From Bosea sp. RAC05 (lineage in GTDB: Bacteria; Pseudomonadota; Alphaproteobacteria; Rhizobiales; Beijerinckiaceae): a DNA stretch of 64,000 bases. This document shows positions 38,085 to 47,305 of this stretch, one piece after another; the first letter of the stretch is position 1, and each line of letters opens with the position of its first letter. The stretch is from NCBI RefSeq assembly GCF_001713455.1, contig NZ_CP016464.1, positions 2,962,001 to 3,026,000 of the forward strand, given 5' to 3'. The notes under the pieces were generated by a model. The model ran no database searches. It had not been told where the DNA came from and saw only the letters and a program-made list of their open reading frames with translations. A program made the translations under genes and the position numbers.

Positions 38085-38470
38085 CGACCGGGACACCGGC
38101 CGACCATGCCGAAGTGGTGACGCTGATCCAGACCTATCTGGACGGCCTGCACCACGCCTCCAGCGCCACCCTGCGCCAGGTCTTCCATCCGCGTCTCGCC
38201 TATGTCTGCGCGACCGAAGGGGATGAGCTTTACCTCGACCTCGAGACCTACATGGCCCGGATCGACGCACGCGAGCCGCCTGCGAAACGCGGCGATCGGC
38301 GCGACGAGGCGATCCTCGAGATCGCCTTCGGCTCGCCCCGCCTGGCCCGCGTCACCGCGCGGATGAGCATGATGGGGCGTGACTATCTCGACCACCTGAC
38401 CCTGGTGCGCGAGGGGCCGCGCTGGCGCATCGTGACCAAGGTCTTCACCTGGATGCCACGGGAGGAGTGA
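38081..38470 (+). CDS. NTF2-like fold protein, putative lumazine-binding family
   Basis: A 129-residue protein with the NTF2/SnoaL-like pattern: a starting helix (DHAEVVTLIQTYLDGLHHASSATLRQVFHPRLAYV), a second helical stretch, then beta strands ending in HLTLVREGPRWRIVTKVFTWMP. The layout matches the putative lumazine-binding (Lumazine_bd_2) group; these are small enzymes or binding proteins of unclear role. GTG 38081 overlaps the GST stop by four bases. Together with GST and a tautomerase it suggests a small-molecule detoxification step. Confidence 0.8.
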   Translation: MTTGTPADHAEVVTLIQTYLDGLHHASSATLRQVFHPRLAYVCATEGDELYLDLETYMARIDAREPPAKRGDRRDEAILEIAFGSPRLARVTARMSMMGRDYLDHLTLVREGPRWRIVTKVFTWMPREE

Positions 38471-38473
38471 GCC

Positions 38474-38692
38474 ATGCCCTACGTCAACATCAAGGTCACG
38501 CGCGAAGGCGGCCCCGACGGAACCGGGCCGTCTCCCCAGCAGAAGGCCAGGCTGATCGCCGGCGTGACGGAGCTTCTGCGCGAGGTTCTCGACAAGGATC
38601 CCGCGACCACCTTTGTCGTCATCGACGAGGTGGCCCTGGAAGACTGGGGCATCGCTGGCCTGGCCGTGCCCGACTATCGCGCCCGACGGTAG
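38474..38692 (+). CDS. 4-oxalocrotonate tautomerase family protein
   Basis: A 72-residue protein. After Met removal Pro1 is the catalytic residue (MPYVNIKVTREGG). The core helix QKARLIAGVTELLREVLDKDP and the later strand TTFVVIDEVALEDWGIAGL with its conserved W-G pattern fit the tautomerase superfamily. It contains an insertion GGPDGTGPSP compared with classic 62-residue members. It has a strong GGAGGAG ribosome binding site and begins three bases after the preceding stop. Likely keto-enol isomerisation of an aromatic or dicarbonyl product made in the same module. Confidence 0.88.
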   Translation: MPYVNIKVTREGGPDGTGPSPQQKARLIAGVTELLREVLDKDPATTFVVIDEVALEDWGIAGLAVPDYRARR

Positions 38693-38796
38693 GCGCTGCA
38701 CTGGGCGCGAGGGGGCCATCGGAGCCTGCAAGGCTTGATCCGATGGCGGTCTTCGCCGGCGGCGCCATTGCCATGATGCTCTCGCGCGATGGCCAA

Positions 38797-38886
38797 TGGC
38801 GGAAGGGGTGGGATTCGAACCCACGGTGGGCTTGCACCCACGGCGGTTTTCAAGACCGCTGCCTTAAACCACTCGGCCACCCTTCC
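38797..38886 (-). tRNA. tRNA-Ser (anticodon TGA)
   Basis: Read on the minus strand, a 90-base class II tRNA. The acceptor GGAAGGG pairs with CCCTTCC, the CCA end is encoded, the anticodon stem CGGTC/GACCG-type loop CTTGAAA gives TGA, and the long variable arm (GTGGGTGCAAGCCCAC) is diagnostic of tRNA-Ser. Confidence 0.96.
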
Positions 38887-39258
38887 GTCGCCGCAGTCAT
38901 TGCCGGGCACCGGGCGCTTTGGCAAGCGGGTTCCGCGACCGAAAAGCGATCGGATGGGCCGGCGAGGGCGGCGCGACGGCCTGCAGATGACACCCGTCCC
39001 GCGGGCGTTCCCGGGCGTGGCCGGCCGGGCACGCCGCCCGCCAAAGATGGCGGCGCTGTGGAGCGGGTTGACAGATGCCGCATTTCCGACACCTTTGTGC
39101 CCGCTCAAGGGAGGGCGGGATCGAGCCCGTTAACGCTGACGCGACTCGTCGCCTGGCGCTAACGATCCCTTAACGTGATTGACCGAAAACTCTGGCTTCG
39201 CCGCTGTCGCGGTTTGGCCGGCCTGACGAGTTTTTGGCGCAGAAAGCGGAACGACGGC
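38887..39258. other. 372-base intergenic region upstream of rlpA
   Basis: No gene is recognised. It holds a TTGACA at 39068-39073 that could be a -35 element (17 bases later is only ACCTTT), and a probable CtrA-type site near 39159-39174 with an extra TTAAC half-site at 39130-39134. The last 84 bases are an open extension of the rlpA frame with no visible function. Confidence 0.5.
39159..39174 (+). promoter_or_regulatory. Probable CtrA-type binding site
   Basis: CTAA-N7-TTAAC matches the CtrA consensus TTAA-N7-TTAAC except for the first base. A second TTAAC half-site lies at 39130-39134. It is upstream of rlpA, a septal cell-wall gene, a fitting target of this cell-cycle regulator. Confidence 0.45.
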
Positions 39259-40455
39259 ATGATGCGAGGCGCTCGCCCTTCGGCACCGGACACCCTTTCC
39301 GCCGCGACCGATCCGGGCTCCTCCCCGTCTCACAGCCCCGCCTCCCGCGCGCTGCGCCTCGGCTGCGTCGCGCTCGCCGGCCTCTTCCTCGCCAATTGCG
39401 CCAACGACCAGGTCGCGCGTCGTGGCAAGTCGAAGGAGATCGGCGCCTTCCCGCAGGCCAAATACGGCCCCGCCAGCCCCCGCGTCGTCGCCGAGGGGCA
39501 GGAGGTGCCGAAGGGTGGCGGCCGCCAGATGATCGGCAAGACCTATTCCGTCGCCGGCAAGCGCTACACCCCCTACGACAAGCCGGTGGGGTACTCCGTG
39601 GTCGGCACGGCCTCCTGGTATGGCGAGGCCTTCCACGGCCGCAAGACGGCCAATGGCGAGGTCTATGACCGCCACGGCATCAGCGCCGCGCATCCGACGA
39701 TGCCGCTGCCGGCCTATGCCCGCGTCACCAACATGCTCAACAACCGCTCGATCATCGTGCGCGTCAACGACCGCGGCCCCTATCATGGCGGCCGGGTGAT
39801 GGACGTCTCGCAGAAGACCGCCGAGGCGCTCGCCTTTCGCCATCTCGGCACGGCCCGGATCAAGCTCGAATATCTCGGCCAGGCCTCGCTCGCCGGTTCG
39901 GACGACAGGCTGCTGCTGGCGACCCTGCGCACCGACGGCCAGCCCGCCGCGATCCCCGGCACGAGCGCCCGCACCATGGTCGCGAGTTCCACCCCGGTCG
40001 CGACCGCGCGCTCGCAGAGCGCCGATCTCGACGACCAGCCGGCCGAACTGGCACCGGAGCCGGCCCGCGCGCCCCGCAGCCCGCTCCGGCCGTCGCCCAG
40101 GCCTATGCGCCGCAGGGCTTCACCACGGCCTCCGCCGAGCCCGTTCGCACGATTTCGCCGGCCACGCCGGTGGCCGCCAGCCTGGTCTCGACCGCTGGCG
40201 TTCCGGTCCGCGGCGCACCGCTGCCGCCCAGCCGCCCCTTCGATCTCGACACCATCGCCAATGCCGCCACCCCGGTCACGATGCCGGCCGTGCTGCGGCA
40301 GACGCTGCCGCCGAGCCGCGCCTCCGTCGCCAGCCTGTTCGCGGCGCCCGAGCGCACCCCGACCGAGCGCTTCTCGGCCTCTCATCCGCTCAACAAGGCG
40401 CTCGTGCCGCAGACCCTGCAGCCGCTCTCCAGCCGCTGACGCGTTTGCGCCTTGA
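39259..40455 (+). CDS. rlpA: RlpA-family septal lytic transglycosylase, lipoprotein; C-terminus likely frameshifted
   Basis: The double-psi beta-barrel domain is intact: GYSVVGTASWYGEAFHGRKTANGEVYDRHGISAAHPTMP, then ARVTNMLNNRSIIVRVNDRGPYHGGRVMDVS. Such proteins act on glycan strands at the division site. The N-terminus has a lipobox (CVALAGLFLANC). From about 40060 the frame becomes an Arg/Pro/Ser string to its stop at 40455, while another frame reads APAVAQAYAPQGF and later SRPFDLDTIANAATPV, the expected rhizobial RlpA tail, to a stop at 40439. The change equals a one-base loss near the C4 run at 40072-40075. ATG 39259 is one of several possible starts (GTG 39175 is the longest). Confidence 0.85.
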   Translation: MMRGARPSAPDTLSAATDPGSSPSHSPASRALRLGCVALAGLFLANCANDQVARRGKSKEIGAFPQAKYGPASPRVVAEGQEVPKGGGRQMIGKTYSVAGKRYTPYDKPVGYSVVGTASWYGEAFHGRKTANGEVYDRHGISAAHPTMPLPAYARVTNMLNNRSIIVRVNDRGPYHGGRVMDVSQKTAEALAFRHLGTARIKLEYLGQASLAGSDDRLLLATLRTDGQPAAIPGTSARTMVASSTPVATARSQSADLDDQPAELAPEPARAPRSPLRPSPRPMRRRASPRPPPSPFARFRRPRRWPPAWSRPLAFRSAAHRCRPAAPSISTPSPMPPPRSRCRPCCGRRCRRAAPPSPACSRRPSAPRPSASRPLIRSTRRSCRRPCSRSPAADAFAP

Positions 40456-40487
40456 CCGGGCGCACCCGGCTCTGCTTGAGATCGGGC

Positions 40488-41717
40488 ATGAGCCGCTTCG
40501 GGTCCATTGCTGATAGCCTTGTGCGTCCGTTCCGGGGCCGGCTGGCCCGGGCCATGACAGCTTGCCTGCTGGGCGTCACCGCGGCGCTGACGGGCCCCTT
40601 CGCCGCTCGGGCCCAGAGCTTCCAGTCCGCCGCGCCCTATGCCGTCCTGCTCGATTCCGCCAGCGGCACGGTGCTCTACGAGAAGGCCGCCGACGAGCTG
40701 ATGGCGCCGGCGAGCATCGCCAAGGTCGCGACCGCGCTCGTCGCCTTCCAGGAAATCGCCCAGGGCCGGCTGACCCTCGACAGCGAGATCGTCATCTCCG
40801 AGAACGCCTGGCGCAAGGGCGGCGGCGTCTCCGGCGGCTCGACCATGTTCGCGCAGCTCAACAGCCGGGTGAAACTCTCCGACCTGCTGCACGGGATCAT
40901 CGTCCAGTCGGGCAACGACGCCTCGATCGCGCTGGCGGAGGCGGTGGCGGGCGACGAGGCGACCTTCGCCCGGATCATGACCGAGCGCATGCGCGGCCTT
41001 GGCCTGACGAAGTCCGTCTTCCGCAACGCCACCGGCATGGGCGATCCGCTGCAGAAGGTCACCGCCCGCGAGATGGCGCTGCTGTCGGACCACATCATCA
41101 AGACCTATCCCGAGCATTACCGGATCTTCGGCGAGCGCGAGTTCACCTGGAACCGGATCAAGCAGCAGAACCGCAACCCGCTGCTGACGATGGACATCGG
41201 CGCCGACGGGCTCAAGACCGGCAACATAGACGAATCCGGCTTCGGGCTGGTCGGCTCCGCCGTGCAGAACGGCCAGCGCCTGATCGTGGTGGTGAACGGC
41301 CTTAAGACGGCGCGCGACCGCTCCACCGAGGCGCGCAAGCTGCTCGAATGGGGCTTTCGCGCCTTCGAGCCGCGCCGCATCTTCGAGGCCGGCGAGATCG
41401 TCGGCGAGGCCAGCGTCTTCGGGGGCGAGAAGGGCCGTGTCGGGCTGAAGGCCAAGGGTCCCGTCAGCCTGCTGCTGCCGCGCGGCAGCGCCGACCGCCT
41501 GAGCGCGCGCATCGTCTATCGCGGGCCGCTGAGCGTGCCGGTGCAGGAGGGCGCCGAGGTGGCGCGCCTGCTGGTGACACGCGGCGACGTCAAGACGCTC
41601 GACATTCCGCTCTACGCGGCCGAGACGGTCCAGGCCGGAACCCTGCAGAGCCGGGCGTTCGACGCGCTGATGGAGGCCGCGACCGGTTGGGTCCGCAAGG
41701 CCCTGAGCCGCAGTTGA
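40488..41717 (+). CDS. dacC: D-alanyl-D-alanine carboxypeptidase (penicillin-binding protein 5/6 family)
   Basis: A 409-residue periplasmic D,D-carboxypeptidase that trims the peptide stem of peptidoglycan. After a signal peptide (MTACLLGVTAALTGPFAARAQ) the three active-site motifs are present: SxxK in MAPASIAKVATALV, SxN in IVQSGNDASIALAEAV, and KTG in DGLKTGNIDESGFGLVGSAV. The C-terminal beta domain typical of PBP5/6 follows (RVGLKAKGPVSLLLPRGSADRLSARIVY). It lies just downstream of rlpA, so both act on the cell wall. The gene name among dacA/C/F is not firmly decided. Confidence 0.92.
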   Translation: MSRFGSIADSLVRPFRGRLARAMTACLLGVTAALTGPFAARAQSFQSAAPYAVLLDSASGTVLYEKAADELMAPASIAKVATALVAFQEIAQGRLTLDSEIVISENAWRKGGGVSGGSTMFAQLNSRVKLSDLLHGIIVQSGNDASIALAEAVAGDEATFARIMTERMRGLGLTKSVFRNATGMGDPLQKVTAREMALLSDHIIKTYPEHYRIFGEREFTWNRIKQQNRNPLLTMDIGADGLKTGNIDESGFGLVGSAVQNGQRLIVVVNGLKTARDRSTEARKLLEWGFRAFEPRRIFEAGEIVGEASVFGGEKGRVGLKAKGPVSLLLPRGSADRLSARIVYRGPLSVPVQEGAEVARLLVTRGDVKTLDIPLYAAETVQAGTLQSRAFDALMEAATGWVRKALSRS

Positions 41718-42376
41718 GCCCGGGCGTGGCAGCAGGGCGCTTCATCACGCTCGAGGGCGGGGAGGGGGCGGGCAAGTCGACCCTGGCGCGCGCGCTGAAG
41801 GAGCGCATCGAGGCGCTCGGCCTTCACGCGACGCTGACGCGCGAACCGGGAGGGTCGCCCAAGGCCGAGGCCATCCGCGAAGTCATCCTGTCCGGGCAGG
41901 TCAAGCGGCACGGCCCCTTCGTCGAGGCGCTGATGTTCTCGGCCGCCCGCATCGACCACATCGACCGCCTGATCCGCCCGGCCTTGACGCGGGGCGACTG
42001 GGTGATCTGCGACCGCTTCATCGATTCCACCCGCGTCTACCAGGGCGCGCTCGGGCAGATCGCGCCGGGGCTGCTCGCCGAACTCGAGGCCGTGACGGTC
42101 GACGGCCTGCTGCCGCACCTCACCCTGATCCTCGATCTCGATCCGACGGTCGGCCTCGCCCGCGCCGCGCGCCGCCGCACACCCGGCGAAGGGGCGGATC
42201 GCTTCGAGGGAGAAGCGCTGGCCTTCCACCGCAAGCTGCGACAGGCTTATCTCGCGATTGCCGAAGCAGAGCCTGCACGCTGCGTGGTGCTCGATGCGGC
42301 GCAGCCGCCGGCGGCTCTCGCCGAGGCGGCGTGGCAGGCGATTCGCGAGCGCCTGCCGACCCCGCAGCCGGCCTGA
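41714..42376 (+). CDS. tmk: Thymidylate kinase
   Basis: Phosphorylates dTMP to dTDP. The P-loop is FITLEGGEGAGKSTLARAL near the N-terminus, the DR(Y/F) motif is WVICDRFIDSTRVYQG, and the lid is ARAARRRTPGEGADRFE. The 220-residue length is normal. The TTG start at 41714 overlaps the dacC stop (TTGA); a GTG at 41726 is an equally reasonable start. It is followed by holB, metG, tatD, a conserved replication/translation block in alphaproteobacteria. Confidence 0.95.
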   Translation: MSPGVAAGRFITLEGGEGAGKSTLARALKERIEALGLHATLTREPGGSPKAEAIREVILSGQVKRHGPFVEALMFSAARIDHIDRLIRPALTRGDWVICDRFIDSTRVYQGALGQIAPGLLAELEAVTVDGLLPHLTLILDLDPTVGLARAARRRTPGEGADRFEGEALAFHRKLRQAYLAIAEAEPARCVVLDAAQPPAALAEAAWQAIRERLPTPQPA

Positions 42377-42442
42377 CGATCGGGGCTTGCCCCGCCGCCG
42401 GCCGCGGCCCAAAGACGGGACAGGTGCGACGAAGGACAAACC

Positions 42443-43513
42443 ATGCTCTCCACCAGCGACGAACCCGACCGCCTTCCCAGCGCGCCCCATCCGCGCGAGA
42501 CGCTGGCGCTGATCGGGCACGCGGCGCAGGAGCGCGCCTTCCTGGCGGCGCTGGCCTCGGGCCGCATGCATCACGGCTGGCTGCTGGCCGGGCCGGAGGG
42601 CATCGGCAAGGCGAGCTTCGCCTATCGCGCCGCCCGCTTTGTCCTGGCGGCGGGAGATCCGACGACGCGCGCCGCGTCGGCCACGTCATTGGCGATGCCG
42701 GAGACCGACCCGGCGACGCGCCGGATCATGGCGCAGTCGCATCCCGACCTTCACCTGCTGCGCCGCATCCCGAAGCCCGATGGCAAGGGCTACACCAGCA
42801 ACATCCCGGTCGATGCCGTCCGGCGCGTGCTCGACCGCTTCGGCTCGAGCGCCGCCGAGGGCGGCTGGCGCGTCTGCATCGTCGATTCGGCCGAGGACAT
42901 GGACCGCTCCGCCGCCAATGCCCTGCTCAAGCTGCTCGAGGAGCCGCCGCCCCGCGCGCTCTTCCTGATCGTCGCCCATGCCCCGGGGCGGATGCTGCCG
43001 ACGATCCGCTCGCGCTGCCGGCTGATGGGCTTCGCGGCGCTGGACGAGGGGCAGGTTGCCGAAGCCGGCGCAGCCGCGCTGCGGCGGATGGGCGGGCCCT
43101 TCGACGAGGCGGCGATCGGCCGGGCCGCCCGCCTCGCCGACGGCTCGGTGCGACGCGCCTTGACCTATGTCGATCCCGAGACCCTGGCTCTCGTCGAGGC
43201 GGTGCGGGCGCGGCTCGACGCGCTGCCGCGTCTCGACCTGCCGGCGCTGATGGCGCTGGCCGAGGATGTCGCCGGCAAGTCCGGGGAGAGCGACTTCGCC
43301 ATCATGGTCGAAACCGTGCAGAGCTGGATCTCCGACCATCTCCACGCGCATGCTGCAGCGCAACCGGCACGTCTTGCACCGCTGGCGGAGGTATGGGACA
43401 AGCTGGGACATGCGGCCCGCGACGTCGAAACCTACAATCTCGACCGCCGCCCGCTGGTGATGACCCTGTTTCATGATCTGTCGGATGCGGTTGCCCGCTC
43501 GCGCGCAGCGTGA
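42443..43513 (+). CDS. holB: DNA polymerase III subunit delta prime
   Basis: A 356-residue clamp-loader subunit of the AAA+ fold. [26 protein letters not shown] has the modified Walker [52 protein letters not shown] is the delta-prime family core, with TIRSRCR sensor 1 region. The usual zinc-binding cysteines are absent, as in several alphaproteobacterial delta-prime proteins. Placement between tmk and metG is the standard order. The stop overlaps the extended metG frame. Confidence 0.95.
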   Translation: MLSTSDEPDRLPSAPHPRETLALIGHAAQERAFLAALASGRMHHGWLLAGPEGIGKASFAYRAARFVLAAGDPTTRAASATSLAMPETDPATRRIMAQSHPDLHLLRRIPKPDGKGYTSNIPVDAVRRVLDRFGSSAAEGGWRVCIVDSAEDMDRSAANALLKLLEEPPPRALFLIVAHAPGRMLPTIRSRCRLMGFAALDEGQVAEAGAAALRRMGGPFDEAAIGRAARLADGSVRRALTYVDPETLALVEAVRARLDALPRLDLPALMALAEDVAGKSGESDFAIMVETVQSWISDHLHAHAAAQPARLAPLAEVWDKLGHAARDVETYNLDRRPLVMTLFHDLSDAVARSRAA

Positions 43514-43533
43514 AGCGAACCTCCGGATCGACG

Positions 43534-45093
43534 ATGGCGACCGCCCCGAAATTCTATCTGACGACCGCGATCCACTACACCAACGGGCCGCCGCATATCG
43601 GCCACGCCTATGAGATGGTGGCGTCCGACGCGATCGCGCGCTTCAAGCGGCTCGACGGCTACGACGTCTTCGCCATGACCGGCACCGACGAGCACGGCCA
43701 GAAGGTGCAGCGCACGGCGGAGCAGAACGGCCAGTCGCCGAAGGCCTTCGTCGACGGGATCGCCGCCCGCTTCCAGGAGATGGAGCAGCGTCTGAACTGC
43801 TCCTTCGATCGCTTCATCCGCACCACCGACGCCGACCACCTGCCGTCGACGCAGGAGCTGTGGCGCCGGATGGAGGCCAATGGCGACATCTACCTGTCGA
43901 AATATGCCGGCTGGTACTCGATCCGCGACGAGGCCTTCTATGCCGAGGAGGAGACCACGCTGCTCGCCGACGGCACGCGGCTGGGCGGGCAGGGGACGCC
44001 GGTCGAATGGGTCGAGGAGGAGAGCTATTTCTTCCGCCTGAAGGCCTATCAGGAGCGGCTGCTCAAGCTCTACGAGGACGTGCCGGACTTCGTCTCGCCG
44101 CCGACGCGCCGCAACGAGATCGTGTCCTTCGTCAAAAGCGGGCTCGAGGACCTCTCGATCAGCCGAACCACCTTCGACTGGGGCCTGCCGGTCCCGGGCG
44201 ATCCGAAGCATGTGATGTATGTCTGGGTCGACGCGCTCAACAACTACGTCACCGGCACGGGCTTCCCCGATCCGCATAACCCGCGCGCGCATTACTGGCC
44301 GGCCGATGTCCACATCATCGGCAAGGACATCGTGCGCTTCCACACTGTCTACTGGCCGGCCTTCCTGATGTCGGCCGGGCTGCCCTTGCCCAGGCGCGTC
44401 TTCGGCCATGGCTTCCTGCTCTCCAAGGGCGAGAAGATGTCGAAGTCGCTCGGCAATGTCGTCGACCCCTTCGGGCTGGCGGATGCCTATGGCGTCGATC
44501 AGCTGCGCTATTTCTTCCTGCGCGAGGTCTCCTTCGGCCAGGACGGCAACTACAGCCATGACGCCATCGTCGGCCGCATCAATGCCGACCTCGCCAACGA
44601 CCTCGGCAATCTCGCCCAGCGCTCGCTGTCGATGATCGCCAAGAACTGCGAGGGCAGGGTGCCGCCCTGCGGCGCTCTGAACGAGGGCGACCAGGCGATG
44701 CTGGCGCTGGCCGACGCCGCGCTGGGCAAGGCGCGCGAGGCCATGACCGACTTCGCGCTGCATGTCGTGCTGTCCGAGATCTGGGCCGTGGTGGCGGAGG
44801 CGAACCGCTATTTCGCCGCCAACGAGCCCTGGCGCCTGTCCAAGACCGACCCCGAGCGGCGCGACACCGTGCTCTATGTCACCGCCGAGGTGATCCGGCA
44901 GGTCGCGATCCTGGTCCAGCCGGTGATGCCGTCCTCGATGGCCAAGCTGCTCGATCTGCTCGGTATCCCCGGTGAAAAGCGCGATTTCGCCGCGCTGGGC
45001 GAGGGCGGCCGCCTAGCGGCCGGCACGGCCCTGCCGGCGCCGAGCGGCATCTTCCCGCGCTATGTCGAGCCCGAAGGCGGCGAGACCGCCTGA
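43534..45093 (+). CDS. metG: Methionyl-tRNA synthetase
   Basis: Class I synthetase, 519 residues. HIGH at residues 21-24 ([11 protein letters not shown]) and KMSKS from residue 301 ([19 protein letters not shown]) define the catalytic domain. The anticodon-binding helical domain follows and the C-terminal tRNA-binding (EMAP) extension is lacking, as in many alphaproteobacteria. ATG 43534 is chosen because homology starts there; the frame is open to GTG 43510, which overlaps the holB stop. The stop overlaps the tatD start (TGATG), so expression is coupled. Confidence 0.97.
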   Translation: MATAPKFYLTTAIHYTNGPPHIGHAYEMVASDAIARFKRLDGYDVFAMTGTDEHGQKVQRTAEQNGQSPKAFVDGIAARFQEMEQRLNCSFDRFIRTTDADHLPSTQELWRRMEANGDIYLSKYAGWYSIRDEAFYAEEETTLLADGTRLGGQGTPVEWVEEESYFFRLKAYQERLLKLYEDVPDFVSPPTRRNEIVSFVKSGLEDLSISRTTFDWGLPVPGDPKHVMYVWVDALNNYVTGTGFPDPHNPRAHYWPADVHIIGKDIVRFHTVYWPAFLMSAGLPLPRRVFGHGFLLSKGEKMSKSLGNVVDPFGLADAYGVDQLRYFFLREVSFGQDGNYSHDAIVGRINADLANDLGNLAQRSLSMIAKNCEGRVPPCGALNEGDQAMLALADAALGKAREAMTDFALHVVLSEIWAVVAEANRYFAANEPWRLSKTDPERRDTVLYVTAEVIRQVAILVQPVMPSSMAKLLDLLGIPGEKRDFAALGEGGRLAAGTALPAPSGIFPRYVEPEGGETA

Positions 45094-45893
45094 TGCTGAT
45101 CGACACCCACTGCCATCTCGATTTCCCCGATTTCGCCGAGGAGCTCGAGGCCTACGTCGCCCGCGCCGAAGCGGCCGGCGTCGGCCGCATGGTGACGATC
45201 TCGACCCGGGTCGCGCGCTTTCCGACCTATGCGGCGATCGCCGAGCGCTTTGCCTCCGTCTGGTGCAGCGTCGGCACGCATCCCCATGGCGCGCATGAGG
45301 AACTGGACGTCACCGCGGAGCAGCTCGTGGCGCTCTCGGCGCATCCGCGCTGCGTCGCCATCGGCGAGGCGGGGCTCGACTATCACTACGACAAGAGCCC
45401 GCGCGAGGCTCAGGCGCAGGGCTTGCGCGTCCACATCGCCGCGGCTCGGATGACCCAGCTGCCGCTCGTCATCCATGCCCGCCAGGCCGATGACGACATG
45501 ATCGCGATCCTGCGCGAGGAAATGGGGAAGGGTGCCTTCCCTGCCATCCTGCACTGCTTCACGGCAGGCGAAGCTCTGGCGATGACGGGCGTCGAACTCG
45601 GCCTCTACGTCTCCTTCTCGGGGATCCTGACCTTCAAGACCTCCGAGGATCTGCGCCGCATCGCCCGGATGGTCCCGCGCGAGCGCCTGCTCGTCGAGAC
45701 CGACGCGCCCTACCTCGCCCCCGTCCCGTTCAGGGGCAAGCGCAACGAGCCGGCTTATGTCGTTGAGACGGCTAAGGTTCTCGGCGATGTGCTGGGTCTG
45801 TCCTTTGCGGAGGTCGCGGCGCTGACCACGGCCAACGCCCGCCGCTGCTACTGGAAGATGGACCACGCCGCGCCGCTCGCGCAGGTCGCCTGA
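45093..45893 (+). CDS. tatD: TatD-family hydrolase (putative DNase)
   Basis: A 266-residue metal-dependent hydrolase of the amidohydrolase superfamily; TatD enzymes act as 3'-5' exonucleases or D-aminoacyl-tRNA-related hydrolases. The N-terminal metal site is [14 protein letters not shown], followed by CVAIGEAGLDYHYDKSPR, LPLVIHARQADDDMIAIL, and AILHCFTAGEALA. The C-terminal LLVETDAPYLAPVPFRGKRNEPAYV is diagnostic. It shares a one-base stop/start overlap with metG and precedes the metallo-beta-lactamase-fold gene, the usual metG–tatD–MBL order. Confidence 0.96.
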   Translation: MLIDTHCHLDFPDFAEELEAYVARAEAAGVGRMVTISTRVARFPTYAAIAERFASVWCSVGTHPHGAHEELDVTAEQLVALSAHPRCVAIGEAGLDYHYDKSPREAQAQGLRVHIAAARMTQLPLVIHARQADDDMIAILREEMGKGAFPAILHCFTAGEALAMTGVELGLYVSFSGILTFKTSEDLRRIARMVPRERLLVETDAPYLAPVPFRGKRNEPAYVVETAKVLGDVLGLSFAEVAALTTANARRCYWKMDHAAPLAQVA

Positions 45894-45903
45894 GGACGCC
45901 GCG

Positions 45904-46710
45904 ATGAGCCTGACGGTGACGATCCTCGGCTGCGGCTCGTCCGGCGGCGTGCCCAAGCCGGGAACCGGCTGGGGCGCCTGCGATCCGCTCGAGCCGAAGA
46001 ACCGGCGGCGGCGCTGTTCGATTCTGGTCGAGCGCGCCGGCCCCACTGGCACGACACGGGTGCTCGTCGACACCTCGCCGGATCTGCGCGAGCAACTGGT
46101 CGATGCCGCCGTGCCCGATCTCGATGCCGTGTTGTTCAGCCATGATCACGCCGATCATATCCACGGCATCGACGATCTGCGTTCGCTCGTGCTGCACAAC
46201 CGGCGCCGGCTCGTCATCCACGCCGACGAGCGCACCACCGACTCGCTGCTGTCGCGCTTCGGCTACCTGTTTCAGACGCCGCCCAGCAGCATGTATCCGC
46301 CGGTCCTCGAGAAGCGGGCCTTGCGCGCGGGTGCGCCGCTGACCCTTCAGGGCGCTGGCGGCGCCATCACGGCGCTGCCCATCGCCGTCGAGCATGGCCC
46401 GGACTACGAGGCGCTGGGTTTCCGCTTCGACGGCATCGGCTACGTGCCCGATGTCAGTCTGATCCCGCCGCAGGCCAAGGCGGCCTTGCAGGATCTCGAC
46501 GTCCTGATCCTGGACTGCCTGCGCGAAGCCCCGCATATCAGCCACTTCAACATCGACCAGTCGCTCGCCACCATCGCGGAGCTGCGACCGCGCCGCGCGA
46601 TCCTGACCGATCTCCATTCCGATCTGGATTACACGCGTCTTCGCAATCGCTTGCCGCCGGAGATTGATGTCGCGTTCGACGGCATGAAGGTCACGACAAC
46701 GGCCGCATGA
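45904..46710 (+). CDS. Metallo-beta-lactamase-fold hydrolase (PhnP-like phosphodiesterase family)
   Basis: A 268-residue MBL-fold protein. The start TVTILGCGSSGGVPKPGTGWGACDP is typical of the PhnP/RNase Z-like branch. The metal motif HxHxDH is FSHDHADHIHGIDDLRSL. Further metal ligands lie in VEHGPDYEALGF and ILDCLREAPHISHFN. PhnP acts as a cyclic phosphodiesterase in phosphonate breakdown, but here the conserved position after metG–tatD argues for a housekeeping role; substrate unknown. Confidence 0.88.
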   Translation: MSLTVTILGCGSSGGVPKPGTGWGACDPLEPKNRRRRCSILVERAGPTGTTRVLVDTSPDLREQLVDAAVPDLDAVLFSHDHADHIHGIDDLRSLVLHNRRRLVIHADERTTDSLLSRFGYLFQTPPSSMYPPVLEKRALRAGAPLTLQGAGGAITALPIAVEHGPDYEALGFRFDGIGYVPDVSLIPPQAKAALQDLDVLILDCLREAPHISHFNIDQSLATIAELRPRRAILTDLHSDLDYTRLRNRLPPEIDVAFDGMKVTTTAA

Positions 46711-47305
46711 GAGCCCGGCCAGCCTGGCTATACAGGACATTTGGTTCCATAATATGTCTTATGCGAATCGCAGATGAGGCGCCGGGACGGATCGTGGAGT
46801 CATCCCTTCTATCGGAGTCGGATCCCCTTTAGTTGAGTCTGAGACGGTCAAAAAATCAGGCTAGACTTGGGGCGTAGTCGCCCGCCAAGTGCAGATCAGC
46901 CCTGTGCCCTCACATCGTCGTGAATCGACCTGACGACCTGATCAACGTGCGAAAGCCGGGCCCGGCGCCGGACGGCCTCATAGTCTTGCCCTGTTCGCTC
47001 CATCCTGCTGACGTATGAAGTTCTCAGTTTCCTCAGATTCACGAGCGGAAATCCCGCGGCCTGTCCGGAAGCTCTGATCTGCGCGGCAACCGTCTGACGA
47101 ATGGCCGGAGCCCTGGCTTCTATCGCCGACGTTGGGAATGACGCTGTCAGGCCTCTCGTCTCGTCGCATGACAGCGCGCACCAATCCGTCCATCGGGAGT
47201 CTGCGATTGTTGAACAGGCGGGTTCAACACAGGGGTTCGATCAGCCCCCTGCGGTCTTGGCCGGCTAATCTGGCCGACGGGTCGATATCGATTTGCGGCG
47301 ACACG
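46711..47305. other. 595-base intergenic region without recognisable gene
   Basis: Base composition is less GC-rich than the rest, and no frame shows convincing coding character; a 71-codon open frame on the minus strand (47193-46978) has no Shine-Dalgarno and no family match. The left end has a near-palindrome TTCCATAA/TTATGCGAA. It marks the boundary between the conserved metG–tatD block and the transport island, so it may be the remnant of an insertion point. Confidence 0.5.
46745..46767. promoter_or_regulatory. Orphan inverted repeat at the left edge of the transport island
   Basis: TTCCATAA (46745-46752) and TTATGCGAA (46759-46767) form inverted arms apart from one extra base, with a six-base centre. 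The shape resembles a dimeric repressor operator, but no start codon lies close by. Confidence 0.35.

Noticed and set aside
45904..46710. Reading the MBL-fold gene as PhnP of a C–P lyase pathway
   Set aside because: Its conserved place after metG–tatD and the absence of other C–P lyase genes argue for the housekeeping member of the family.
46978..47193. 71-codon minus-strand frame in the empty junction before the transport island
   Set aside because: No ribosome binding site, no domain, and odd composition; it might be a remnant but cannot be supported as a gene.
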